Source: DASQYE01 sp035940775 | GTDB taxonomy: Bacteria; Acidobacteriota; Blastocatellia; Pyrinomonadales; Pyrinomonadaceae | Reading direction: 5' to 3' | DNA length: 64,000 nt | NCBI GenBank assembly: GCA_035940775.1 | Contig: DASZEN010000017.1 | Span: 62,001 to 126,000, forward strand | Part shown: piece by piece, positions 16,530-24,485 of the stretch | Layout: every line of letters begins with the position of its first letter | Numbering within the stretch: position 1 is the stretch's first letter | Made by a program: the position numbers and the translations under genes | The notes under the pieces: generated by a model | Told to the model about the DNA's origin: nothing | The model's input: only the letters and a program-made list of their open reading frames with translations | The model's database searches: none

Positions 16530-17114
16530 ATGTCGTTGATTTCCATCTTGTGCAAGTGCATCCGTCCGGTCGTACTATCGACTCTCATCGCCTCTACACT
16601 CGTGGGCCAACCCGCCCAACAAACGGCGGGCCCAACGCCGACGCCGACGCCACAGCAGCAACAACAGCTGCCTCCGGGCTCCTGCACCGTCAAACCCGAG
16701 TATAAACAGTTCGACTTCTGGGTGGGTGAATGGGACGTTACTGAAAAAGATAAAAGGGTCGCGACCAGCAGTATTCAGAGCATCGTCGGAGGCTGCATCA
16801 TCTTTGAGAACTACTCTGAGCCGGAGGGCTATACGGGTAAAAGCTTCAACTTCTTCGACTCGACTCTGGGCAAATGGCGTCAGACCTGGGTCGATAAGTT
16901 GGGCAATGTGAGCGAGTTCACGGGCGAGTACAGGGACGGCGCGATGCGCTATGAGGGGGAGACTCACGGTTTTAATGGGAAAAGGGTGTTTCGACGGATG
17001 ATCGTCTACAACCTGGGGCCGGATCGCGTTCGCCAGTACTCCGAGCGATCTCCTGACGGGAAGACCTGGAAGCTCGCGTACGATTATCTTTATATCAGGA
17101 GGAAGGCGAATTAA
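16530..17114 (+). CDS. Exported DUF1579-like protein
   Basis: 194 residues. N-terminal signal sequence (VVLSTLIASTLVGQ) followed by a Thr/Pro/Gln-rich linker. The domain starts with YKQFDFWVGEWDVTEK, characteristic of DUF1579-type beta-barrel proteins, and ends with DGKTWKLAYDYLYIRR. Related proteins occur in many soil bacteria and have no established function. It follows the cytochrome c gene by 40 bases on the same strand and could be cotranscribed. Confidence 0.7.
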   Translation: MSLISILCKCIRPVVLSTLIASTLVGQPAQQTAGPTPTPTPQQQQQLPPGSCTVKPEYKQFDFWVGEWDVTEKDKRVATSSIQSIVGGCIIFENYSEPEGYTGKSFNFFDSTLGKWRQTWVDKLGNVSEFTGEYRDGAMRYEGETHGFNGKRVFRRMIVYNLGPDRVRQYSERSPDGKTWKLAYDYLYIRRKAN

Positions 17115-17370
17115 GCTTTCGCGTCGGCCGGTGCGCGCGGGCCGCCGAGTGAGTAGAAAGCCATTGACGCCGCAAGGGCAATAGCAGTAGAGTCCAATCA
17201 CCACACGCGTTCCTGGAATGAACGCCGAGCCTGCGTTGAAGCTGATGTTCCTTACCTCCGCAGGCATTTCATGCCTCATAATTTATAGACCCGGAAGATC
17301 ACCTGTCGAAGGCGCAGAAGGATGAGGTGCAGCAGGCAGGCTCTTCACCATTTAACCAGGAGTCAACGAG

Positions 17371-17922
17371 ATGTTGAGAATGAATAGAACCTCTCAGGAG
17401 GATCAATCGGGCGGAGAAGCTACCATGGATAAGACGCCGCAATCGTTGTACGAAGGCAGCAAGCATAACCAGACACCGGCCCACAGTCCGACGACTACAC
17501 CGGCCATGACCGAGAGCGAATCTCTCGCGCGCGACATCAAAGAAGGTGTTCTAAGCGGGTTCGTCGGTAACGGCACGCAGCTCACGGGCGAGGCGAATTT
17601 CAAAGGGATGCTGCGCGTCGACGGTCATCTTTCGGGAAAAGTAAGCTCCGAGGAAGGCACGCTGATCGTCAGCACGAACGGCCTGATTGATGCCGACATA
17701 GAGGTTGCCATCGCGCAGATTCACGGCACGGTCAACGGCGACATCACCGCCAGCAAGCGCATAGAGGTGGGACGCGTGGCGAAAATCACGGGCAATATAC
17801 AGACGCCCTCGCTCGTCATCGAGCAGGGCGCGGTCTTTGAAGGCAGTTGCCACATGACCCTCTCGGAAGATAACAAACCACCGGCCAGAAAAGAGAAACA
17901 GGCGGCGGCCAATAAGCCCTGA
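17371..17922 (+). CDS. Bactofilin
   Basis: 183 residues. The central domain (about 55-155) has the repeating beta-helix pattern of bactofilins: LTGEANFKGMLRVDGHLSGK, GTLIVSTNGLIDADIEV and HGTVNGDITASKRIEVG. Both flanks are disordered and charged. Bactofilins self-assemble into cytoskeletal filaments and position cell-wall or polar proteins. There is no adjacent M23 peptidase, a common partner. Start ATG 17371 has CCAGGAG upstream. Confidence 0.88.
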   Translation: MLRMNRTSQEDQSGGEATMDKTPQSLYEGSKHNQTPAHSPTTTPAMTESESLARDIKEGVLSGFVGNGTQLTGEANFKGMLRVDGHLSGKVSSEEGTLIVSTNGLIDADIEVAIAQIHGTVNGDITASKRIEVGRVAKITGNIQTPSLVIEQGAVFEGSCHMTLSEDNKPPARKEKQAAANKP

Positions 17923-18157
17923 CCCGTCGGCGACGACCAGGATGCGGCCACGCACGAAACAGGCGCTCTCTCTTGACCGGGGCGCCTTCCTCTCCTGAAA
18001 CCATTTTTCATCGCGCGGATACCTCAATCCTCTTATGCGACGCCGGGTCGCGCCGCGCGGTCGCGCTCGCGCCTCGTGGGCCGCGCGCGGGCGGACACAG
18101 AGCGGCGTGACAGACAGGCGGAAAACAAATAAAATGGCCCTCATAAAAGATTCAAAA

Positions 18158-18206
18158 GGGCCGTTAGCTCAGTTTTTGGATAGAGCGCCAGCCTTCGGAA
18201 CCAACA
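18158..18206 (+). pseudogene. tRNA fragment (5' half, Arg-like)
   Basis: GGGCCGTTAGCTCAG followed by an expanded D-loop and GGATAGAGC matches a tRNA acceptor 5' strand and D-arm. The next arm contains the loop CTTCGGA, the same TCG anticodon loop as the intact tRNA that starts 12 bases later, but its stem does not pair and there is no T-arm. It looks like a partial tandem duplicate. Confidence 0.6.
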
Positions 18207-18217
18207 AGATTCTTTAC

Positions 18218-18291
18218 GCACCCGTAGCTCAGTTGGATAGAGCGTCTGACTTCGGATCAGAAGGTCGCAAGTTCGAGCCTTGCCGGGTGTA
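18218..18291 (+). tRNA. tRNA-Arg (anticodon TCG)
   Basis: Full cloverleaf: acceptor GCACCCG with CGGGTGT (first pair G-U), D-arm TAGCTCAGTTGGATAGAGC, anticodon stem TCTGA/TCAGA with loop CTTCGGA, T-arm with GTTCGAGCC. CCA is not encoded. Confidence 0.9.
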
Positions 18292-18683
18292 TTACGATTG
18301 CGAATGAGCGGCGGCAGTGAAATCTACCGCTGTTCGTTTCACCTTGTACCCATCTAAAAAGATCATCAAGGTATGAAACGATTCGAGCCTTAAACTTCAT
18401 AGACATACCATTGCGCGAAGTCGTGCCCGAGAACAGCAGGATAGTCCCCTTCAGCGGTTACTTCACGGCCTGCCATTATCCAGGGAGGTTTGAGTCTTAC
18501 GGGTTGCGCCATTATAATGAAGCATGTTTAAAAGGGTAGCCCGCGCGGGCTGCCCTTAATTGTGTGTCGCGCGCACGAGCGATGCAATCCCCCGGCTCGA
18601 TAGCTATAATCCGTAGAGTTTGCAAAGTAGACTTATCGTTGGTCGTCTGTGATACTGGTTCAAATATTTGGAGCTGATTAATA
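18292..18683. other. Gap before boxC: hairpin and possible promoter
   Basis: About 390 bases with no clear gene. A plus-strand frame from 18321 to a TAG after LRHYNEACLKG has no start codon and no family I recognise. 18532-18557 forms a 13-bp hairpin with no loop. A perfect TATAAT at 18605-18610 with a weak upstream element could be the -10 of the boxCB transcript. Confidence 0.4.
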
Positions 18684-20318
18684 ATGATTAATTTTGAGAC
18701 GGGGCCCGAACAGTACAAGCATTGGAAGCTGACGATTGACGCAGAAGTGGCGACCCTTTCGATGGACGTGCAGGAGGATGTGACGCTGGCGGAGGGGTAT
18801 AAACTGAAGCTGAACTCTTACGATCTGGGGGTTGATATAGAGCTGGCTGATGTCGTCCAGCGCCTGCGCTTCGAGCACCCGGAAGTCCGCGTCGTGGTCG
18901 TCACCAGCCTCAAGCCCAGAATCTTTTGTGCGGGCGCAAACATCTACATGCTCGGCACATCTTCACACGCCTTCAAGGTCAACTTCTGCAAATTCACCAA
19001 CGAGACGCGCTGTGCCATAGAGGATGCGTCCGCCAATTCCGGCCAGCGATACATCGCGGCCCTGAACGGCACGGCCTCGGGCGGCGGCTACGAGCTGGCT
19101 ATCGCCTGCGATGAAATCTATCTGGTGGACGACGGCAACTCGGCCGTCTCGCTGCCCGAAGTGCCTCTGCTCGGAGTGCTGCCCGGAACCGGCGGACTGA
19201 CTCGCCTGGTTGACAAGCGCAAGGTGCGGCGTGACCGGGCCGACGTTTTCTCGACCTTGGCGGAAGGGCTCAAGGGCAAGCGCGCACGGCAATGGGGACT
19301 GATCGACGATTTTTTCCCGACCAGCAGGTTTCAGGAGGGCGTGGATGCTCGCGTGCAGAAGATACTCGCGTCCGGCGACGGGAAGAAGGCCGCGCATGGC
19401 ATCAAGCTCAACCCGCTTCAGGTCGAGGCGACCGACATGGGCCGCGAGTACAGGTACGTCAGCCTGAAGGTCAATCGCCAGCAGCGTTACGCCGACCTGA
19501 TCGTGCGCGGCCCCGAGTCGGACGCCGCGCCTGCGTCCCCCGAAGAGATGGAGCAGCAGGGCGATGCCTTCTGGCCGCTTCAGGCTTACCGCGAGCTGGA
19601 CGACGCGCTGCTGCACCTCAGAGTCAATGAGCCTGAGACGGGGCTCGTCTGCCTGCGTACGGAAGGAAATATTGACGATGTCCTCGCGGTCGATAAAGCT
19701 TTGGTCGATCATGGAGACCACTGGTTGGTTCGCGAGATCATCTTATACATGGCGCGCGTGCTCAGACGGCTTGACCTGACGGCGAAAAGCTTCTTCGCGC
19801 TCATAGAGCCCGGAAGCTGCTTTGCCGGAAATCTTCTCGAACTCGCGCTCAGCGCAGACCGCAGCTATATGCTCAACAGCGCGGACGAGCGGGTTGAGCT
19901 GGCCACGAGCGAACTCAATCGGGGCGCGCTCCCGATGAGCAACGGCCTGACCAGACTGCAATCGCGCTTCCTCGCCACGCCGGAGGAGGCCGAAGAGGTG
20001 CTTGAGCATGACGGCCGGTTTGACGCCGAAGAGGCCGAAGAGGCTGGACTGGTGACTTTCGCGCCCGACGAGCTGGATTGGGAAGACGAGATTCGCGTCG
20101 CCATCCAGGAGCGGACATCGCTTTCGCCCGATGCGCTGACGGGTATGGAAGCGTCGCTCAGATTCGCCGGGCCTGAAACCCTGGACACGAAGATTTATGG
20201 CCGGTTGACGGCCTGGCAGAACTGGATTTTCCAGCGCCCGAACGCCGTCGGCCCGCACGGCTCGCTCACTAATTACGGAAAACCGACCCAGGCGCGATTC
20301 GATTACAGGAGAACATAA
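18684..20318 (+). CDS. boxC: 2,3-epoxybenzoyl-CoA dihydrolase (BoxC)
   Basis: Crotonase-superfamily enzyme of the aerobic benzoyl-CoA (box) pathway; it opens the epoxidised ring to an aliphatic aldehyde-acid CoA ester plus formate. 544 residues, the long duplicated length typical of BoxC. The active-site region in the first half reads IFCAGANIYMLG, then NGTASGGGYELAIACDEIYL and SLPEVPLLGVLPGTGGLTRL, with a long second crotonase-like half (LIEPGSCFAGNLLELALSAD). It is followed by boxB 68 bases downstream on the same strand. The usual companion reductase BoxA, the benzoate-CoA ligase and the aldehyde dehydrogenase BoxD are not adjacent. Confidence 0.9.
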   Translation: MINFETGPEQYKHWKLTIDAEVATLSMDVQEDVTLAEGYKLKLNSYDLGVDIELADVVQRLRFEHPEVRVVVVTSLKPRIFCAGANIYMLGTSSHAFKVNFCKFTNETRCAIEDASANSGQRYIAALNGTASGGGYELAIACDEIYLVDDGNSAVSLPEVPLLGVLPGTGGLTRLVDKRKVRRDRADVFSTLAEGLKGKRARQWGLIDDFFPTSRFQEGVDARVQKILASGDGKKAAHGIKLNPLQVEATDMGREYRYVSLKVNRQQRYADLIVRGPESDAAPASPEEMEQQGDAFWPLQAYRELDDALLHLRVNEPETGLVCLRTEGNIDDVLAVDKALVDHGDHWLVREIILYMARVLRRLDLTAKSFFALIEPGSCFAGNLLELALSADRSYMLNSADERVELATSELNRGALPMSNGLTRLQSRFLATPEEAEEVLEHDGRFDAEEAEEAGLVTFAPDELDWEDEIRVAIQERTSLSPDALTGMEASLRFAGPETLDTKIYGRLTAWQNWIFQRPNAVGPHGSLTNYGKPTQARFDYRRT

Positions 20319-20392
20319 GCAAAGGGACGGAAGGCGCGAGGCGGGATTAAAAGCAGATATCTTTTATTCCGCGTTGCTCTCGGAGGGTGATG

Positions 20393-21799
20393 ATGCAGTT
20401 ATACGAACGGATTCCTAATAATGTCGATCTGGCGGGAGACAAGCGGCTTCAGCGCGCTCTGGAGAAATGGCTGCCCGATTACCTGGAATGGTGGCGCGAG
20501 ATGGGCCCGGAAGGGTTCCAGAACAAGGATGTCTACCTGCGCACGGCGATCAGCGTCGAGCCCGAGGGGTGGGCCCATTTCGATTACATCAAGATGCCGG
20601 ATTATCGTTGGGGGATTTTCCTGAAGCCCGCCGACCCGAACGCCCGAGTCGGGTTCGGCGATAACTACGGCGCGCCCGCTTATCAGGAGGTGCCGGGCGA
20701 GTTTCGCAACGCGCTGCGCCGTATCATCGTGACGCAGGGCGATACGGAGCCCGCCTCGGTCGAGCAGCAGCGCGAGTTGGGCAAGACCTGTCCCTCTCTC
20801 TATGATCTGCGCAATCTCTTTCAGGTGAACGTCGAAGAGGGCCGCCACCTGTGGGCGATGGTCTATCTGCTGCAACGCTATTTCGGGCGCGACGGCCGCG
20901 AGGAGGCCGACGCCCTTTTAGAGCGCCGCAGCGGTAATCCCGATAAGCCGCGCATCCTCGAAGCCTTCAACCAGCCCTGCGACGACTGGCTGAACTTTTT
21001 CTGCTTTACGATGTTCACGGATCGCGACGGCAAGTACCAGCTCGCGGCGCTGGCCGAATCCGGCTTTGAGCCGCTGGCGCGCACCTGCCAGTTTATGCTC
21101 ACGGAAGAGGCGCATCATCTCTTCGTCGGCGAGACGGGCGTGGGCCGGGTCGTCAAGCGTACTGCGCAATTGATGCGCGAGAGCAGGGACGGCGACGTGC
21201 GCGAGGCGGGCGGCATTCCCCTCGACATCATTCAAAGATACATCAATTTCTGGTTCAGCTATTCGCTAGACCTCTTCGGCGGCGAGATCAGCTCCAACTC
21301 CGCAGACTTTTTCGCCGCCGGGCTCAAGGGTCGTTATAAAGAGCGGGAGCAATACGAAGACCACCGTATCGTGGACGATAGTTTTACATTGATGGTGGTC
21401 GAAGATGGCCGTCTCGTGCCGCGCGAAGTGCCGCTTCGGAATGCGCTCAACGAAGTGCTGCGCGGCGAGTACGTCAAAGACTGCGAGCGCGCCATGAAGC
21501 GCTGGAACAAATTCCTCGCCGACGAGGGCCTGGACGCCGAGCTTTACCTGCCGAGCACTCGCTTTCACCGCCATGTCGGAGAGTTTGCCGGTCACCATTT
21601 CGACATCTACGGCAATCTCATCTCGGAGGCGGAGTTCGAGCGGCGCAAAGACGCGTGGATGCCTACGATGGAGGATCGCGAGTACGTGCGCAGCCTCATG
21701 CATCCGGTCACGGAGCCCGGCAAGATCGCAAGCTGGATCGCGCCGCCCGCCGCCGGGATCAAGGGAAAGCCCTTCGAGTTTGAATACGTGCGCCTTTAA
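20393..21799 (+). CDS. boxB: Benzoyl-CoA 2,3-epoxidase subunit BoxB
   Basis: Di-iron oxygenase component that epoxidises benzoyl-CoA. 468 residues, the normal BoxB size. Diagnostic stretches include the start region RIPNNVDLAGDKRLQRALE, WWREMGPEGFQ, the helix NVEEGRHLWAMVYLLQRYFG and the helix TEEAHHLFVGETGVGR, whose Glu/His residues are suitable iron ligands. Three start codons lie in a row (GTG 20387, ATG 20390, ATG 20393); GGAGGG at 20382-20387 favours 20393. An intrinsic terminator lies about 90 bases after the stop, so boxC-boxB is a two-gene unit. Confidence 0.92.
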   Translation: MQLYERIPNNVDLAGDKRLQRALEKWLPDYLEWWREMGPEGFQNKDVYLRTAISVEPEGWAHFDYIKMPDYRWGIFLKPADPNARVGFGDNYGAPAYQEVPGEFRNALRRIIVTQGDTEPASVEQQRELGKTCPSLYDLRNLFQVNVEEGRHLWAMVYLLQRYFGRDGREEADALLERRSGNPDKPRILEAFNQPCDDWLNFFCFTMFTDRDGKYQLAALAESGFEPLARTCQFMLTEEAHHLFVGETGVGRVVKRTAQLMRESRDGDVREAGGIPLDIIQRYINFWFSYSLDLFGGEISSNSADFFAAGLKGRYKEREQYEDHRIVDDSFTLMVVEDGRLVPREVPLRNALNEVLRGEYVKDCERAMKRWNKFLADEGLDAELYLPSTRFHRHVGEFAGHHFDIYGNLISEAEFERRKDAWMPTMEDREYVRSLMHPVTEPGKIASWIAPPAAGIKGKPFEFEYVRL

Positions 21800-21891
21800 C
21801 CCATAAATCCCCGGCACGCGCTCGCGCCCGGCTCAAACCCGGCCTTTGGCCCATACCGTCTGCCGGAGCAACCATTCTATCGGGAAGAAAT

Positions 21892-21928
21892 GAACGGCCA
21901 TCGTTACGGTGGCCGTTCGCTTTTTTTT
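21892..21928 (+). terminator. Intrinsic terminator of boxCB
   Basis: GAACGGCCA pairs with TGGCCGTTC (9 bp, 9-base loop) and is followed by GC and eight T residues at 21921-21928. Confidence 0.85.
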
Positions 21929-22055
21929 GCGAGCCATTTTTCCCGGCCGCCGCCCCGGAGCCCAACGCGACGAGCTTTCAAGAGAGGCGCGCGGAGGTAT
22001 AATCTCCGGCGCACGGAGCCGGTTGTTATTGCTCTCGAACCAACCTGAGCGGCGT

Positions 22056-22424
22056 ATGATGAGATTGCTCTCAAAAATCAGTTTGACGACCGCGCTGCTC
22101 GGCGTTTTCATGTTGGTCACGCAGATCACAGGCGGGCTCTATGTGGCGAGTGGAATCGAAACGCCCCCGGCCTACGACTTACTGCATACGGTCGGCTTTA
22201 TCTGGATCATGGGATGGTGGGTGCAAAAAGATAGCCGTGCGTATCGCGTCCAAAGGATCATGGACATGGCCCTGTTCCTCTATTTCGCGTGGCCTTTCAG
22301 CATGCTCTATTATTTGTTCAAGACGCGGGGCGCGCGTGCGCTGTTTATAATCCTGGCGTTCCTGGGCATCTACGTGGCGGCATCCGCCGTGGGCGCAATC
22401 GCTTACGCTCTGCTGTCGCCTTAG
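22056..22424 (+). CDS. Small multi-pass membrane protein
   Basis: 122 residues from ATG 22056 (a second ATG follows at 22059). The longer open frame to 21909 runs through the boxB terminator region and is not supported. Three or four hydrophobic helices: LTTALLGVFMLVTQITGGLYV, the HTVGFIWIMGWWV segment, MALFLYFAWPFSMLYYLF and FIILAFLGIYVAASAVGAIA. TATAAT at 21998-22003 may be its -10. No family recognised. Confidence 0.6.
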   Translation: MMRLLSKISLTTALLGVFMLVTQITGGLYVASGIETPPAYDLLHTVGFIWIMGWWVQKDSRAYRVQRIMDMALFLYFAWPFSMLYYLFKTRGARALFIILAFLGIYVAASAVGAIAYALLSP

Positions 22425-22505
22425 CCCATCCGGAAGGTATATCAAAATCGTTGTTGAGATAGAAACAGGTCGTTTCGGCAAACGGGTTCTGCCCGCCCCT
22501 TCCGG

Positions 22506-23159
22506 TCAGGAGGCGGCGGCGGCCATTGTCGCGTGGACGGCTCGCAGGTTTGAGATCAGTTCAGGGAGGTCTTCGCTCGTGTAAACCCGTAGGTCGCCCG
22601 TCAGGCTGCGGGCCGGAGTTGCCTCCTGCCATGAGTTGAAGCTCGCGCGCGCCGCTTTAGTGTCCCCCGCCTCGTCGAATAGATAGAGGGCGTCGGCTTT
22701 CAAGAGCGCGCGGCGGGCCGATGGCTTGAGCTGCCTGATTGACGGGCGGGCGACCATCACTGTGAAGTCCGAGGGGATGAATTGTTGGAAGCTGTTGCCT
22801 TCGACAAAGACGCCGGGAGCCTCTACGCGAGCAAGCGCGCCTGTGATTCCCTGTTCAACCTGCGCGTCCGTGACGATGGCCCAATGAACATTGGAAGCCC
22901 CGGCATCCCAGTAGCGCCCCGTATCCTTGCCCGCCGCATAGGTCTCGTCGCGTCCGGAGCGAATCACAGGCTCGTCCTTCAACAGATGGCTCACGCAACA
23001 GGCGTGCGAGTCTTTGCCGCAGGAACGATAATGCCCGCGAGTCATCTTGATGGCTTCCCAGCCGGGAAAGGCGCGCAGGAGCGCGCACATGACGGTCGTC
23101 TTGCCGACCCCCGAAGAGAAGCCGCCGACGGCGACGATAGTACGAGTCATAAGATTCAA
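22506..23159 (-). CDS. P-loop NTPase, MobB-like
   Basis: 217 residues. Walker A in VAVGGFSSGVGKTTVMCALL, then IKMTRGHYRSCGKDSHACC, a Cys/His-rich loop unusual for plain P-loop proteins. Later FVEGNSFQQFIPSDFTVMVA resembles the switch/second-strand region of MobB-type GTP-binding proteins of molybdopterin-guanine-dinucleotide synthesis. No other molybdenum cofactor gene is adjacent. A role in MobB-like cofactor handling, or in metal-cofactor insertion through the Cys cluster, is inference only. Confidence 0.6.
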   Translation of the reverse strand: MNLMTRTIVAVGGFSSGVGKTTVMCALLRAFPGWEAIKMTRGHYRSCGKDSHACCVSHLLKDEPVIRSGRDETYAAGKDTGRYWDAGASNVHWAIVTDAQVEQGITGALARVEAPGVFVEGNSFQQFIPSDFTVMVARPSIRQLKPSARRALLKADALYLFDEAGDTKAARASFNSWQEATPARSLTGDLRVYTSEDLPELISNLRAVHATMAAAAS

Positions 23160-23353
23160 CGCTTCAAGATGGATGACGGAGGCTCAAAAACACTGTCACT
23201 CGACGCCTTGATGAGCCGTGACGCTCTCGCCGTCCGCGCCCGAGTGCGAGCGTCATCGTCTGCGGTCGCGGCGGCGAAAACCCGTTTGACAGACAGTATA
23301 GAAGCGCCGCTATTAAAGTGTGAAGCGCAGGAGCGAGGGTTGGAAAAAGCTGT

Positions 23354-23752
23354 ATGAAGGATGACCTAGAGATGGGGCGCGCGGAGTTGCTTCGCAGCAT
23401 CTCCGAGATAATCGAACGGTACGCCGAAGCGGCGCGCGGCGGCGGTGGCGACAGCAGCAGCAGCAGCAGCAGCGGCAGCAGCGGCGCATCGCCGGAAGAG
23501 ACGGCGCGCAGTTGGATCGACGCCGGATTTGAAGATGCAGAAGAGGTTGCCGAATGGCTCGACGCCGGGTGCTTCAGCGCCCGTGGCGCACACGCAATGG
23601 AGCTGGCGGGCATTACACCGGAACAGGCCGCGATGCGAACCCGGGCAGGCACGGCGGATTATGAGGAGCGGATCGGCTACAAGATAACCAGAGGGGATTT
23701 GAGTCTGGACGAGGCCCGGCGGATTATCACGGATGCTTTCTGGAACTCGTGA
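23354..23752 (+). CDS. Hypothetical protein with poly-Ser tract
   Basis: 132 residues. N-terminal helix, then a Gly/Ser tract (about 31-48) encoded by a run of AGC repeats at about 23452-23480. The second half reads SWIDAGFEDAEEVAEWLDAG and then AMELAGITPEQAA, a helix pattern that looks like a small fold repeated twice around W-DAG-F/C. No known family. The AGC run could expand or contract by slippage. Confidence 0.55.
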   Translation: MKDDLEMGRAELLRSISEIIERYAEAARGGGGDSSSSSSSGSSGASPEETARSWIDAGFEDAEEVAEWLDAGCFSARGAHAMELAGITPEQAAMRTRAGTADYEERIGYKITRGDLSLDEARRIITDAFWNS

Positions 23753-23918
23753 GGGCCGCTCTCGGGGCCGCCAACAGGTGTGGAGTCGGAAACTGTGGCT
23801 TCCGACGATTGCTGGCGCATCGAAGTCGGCGCGGCTCTGCGTCGCGTCGTCCGCGCCCGTCCCCTAAAGCGCCTGGCCCACTGGCGCGAGAAGGTTCGAG
23901 CCCCTATGGTCACGTCGC

Positions 23919-24413
23919 TCAACGCTCGCTCTTGATCGCTTTGCGAAACTTGCGCTTGACTATATCGCGCTTGAGCGGCGAGAGACGGTCTATGAAAAGC
24001 ATTCCGTTGCAATGATCGGTCTCGTGGGCGAGGCAGCGCGCCGTCAATCCCCTGCCTTCGGTCTCGAAGGTTCGCCCCGCCGCGTCCTGCGCGCGCAGCA
24101 GCACATGATCGGGCCTGCGAAGCAGAGCGCCGATGCTGGCAAGCGAAAGACAGGCTTCGTCGCCGTCCTGCTCGCCCTCCGCGTTCAGGATTACGGGATT
24201 GGCCGCGACGATCTTCGTGCCCTCGCAATCCATGACGAAGAGTTGAAGCGAGAGGCCGACCTGCGGCGCGGCCAGTCCGACGCCGTGCGCGGCGTACATC
24301 GTCTCGAACATATCCGAGACGAGCTTTTCCAGGGCATCGTCAAAGGTCTCAACGGGTGCTCCCATCTCTGCGAGCACGCTCGCCGGATAGCTCACGATCT
24401 TAAGAAGCGCCAT
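23919..24413 (-). CDS. def: Peptide deformylase
   Basis: Removes the formyl group from nascent proteins. 164 residues. The three motifs are present: GVGLAAPQVG, then EACLS in place of the usual EGCLS (the Cys is the metal ligand), and AHETDHCNGMLF with the HExxH metal site. The Gly-to-Ala change in motif 2 is unusual but leaves the ligand intact. The C-terminal KRKFRKAIKSER is basic. The gene faces the poly-Ser hypothetical convergently. Confidence 0.92.
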   Translation of the reverse strand: MALLKIVSYPASVLAEMGAPVETFDDALEKLVSDMFETMYAAHGVGLAAPQVGLSLQLFVMDCEGTKIVAANPVILNAEGEQDGDEACLSLASIGALLRRPDHVLLRAQDAAGRTFETEGRGLTARCLAHETDHCNGMLFIDRLSPLKRDIVKRKFRKAIKSER

Positions 24414-24485
24414 TGGTTTACGGTTCTAACGAAGCTTTGAAGATGACTTTGCGGTTTCACTCCGTCGAAGATAACTTTTGCAGTT

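Noticed and set aside
18321..18540. Plus-strand frame of about 70 codons between tRNA-Arg and boxC
   Set aside because: No start codon near its beginning, no SD and no family; kept only as a note in the gap entry.
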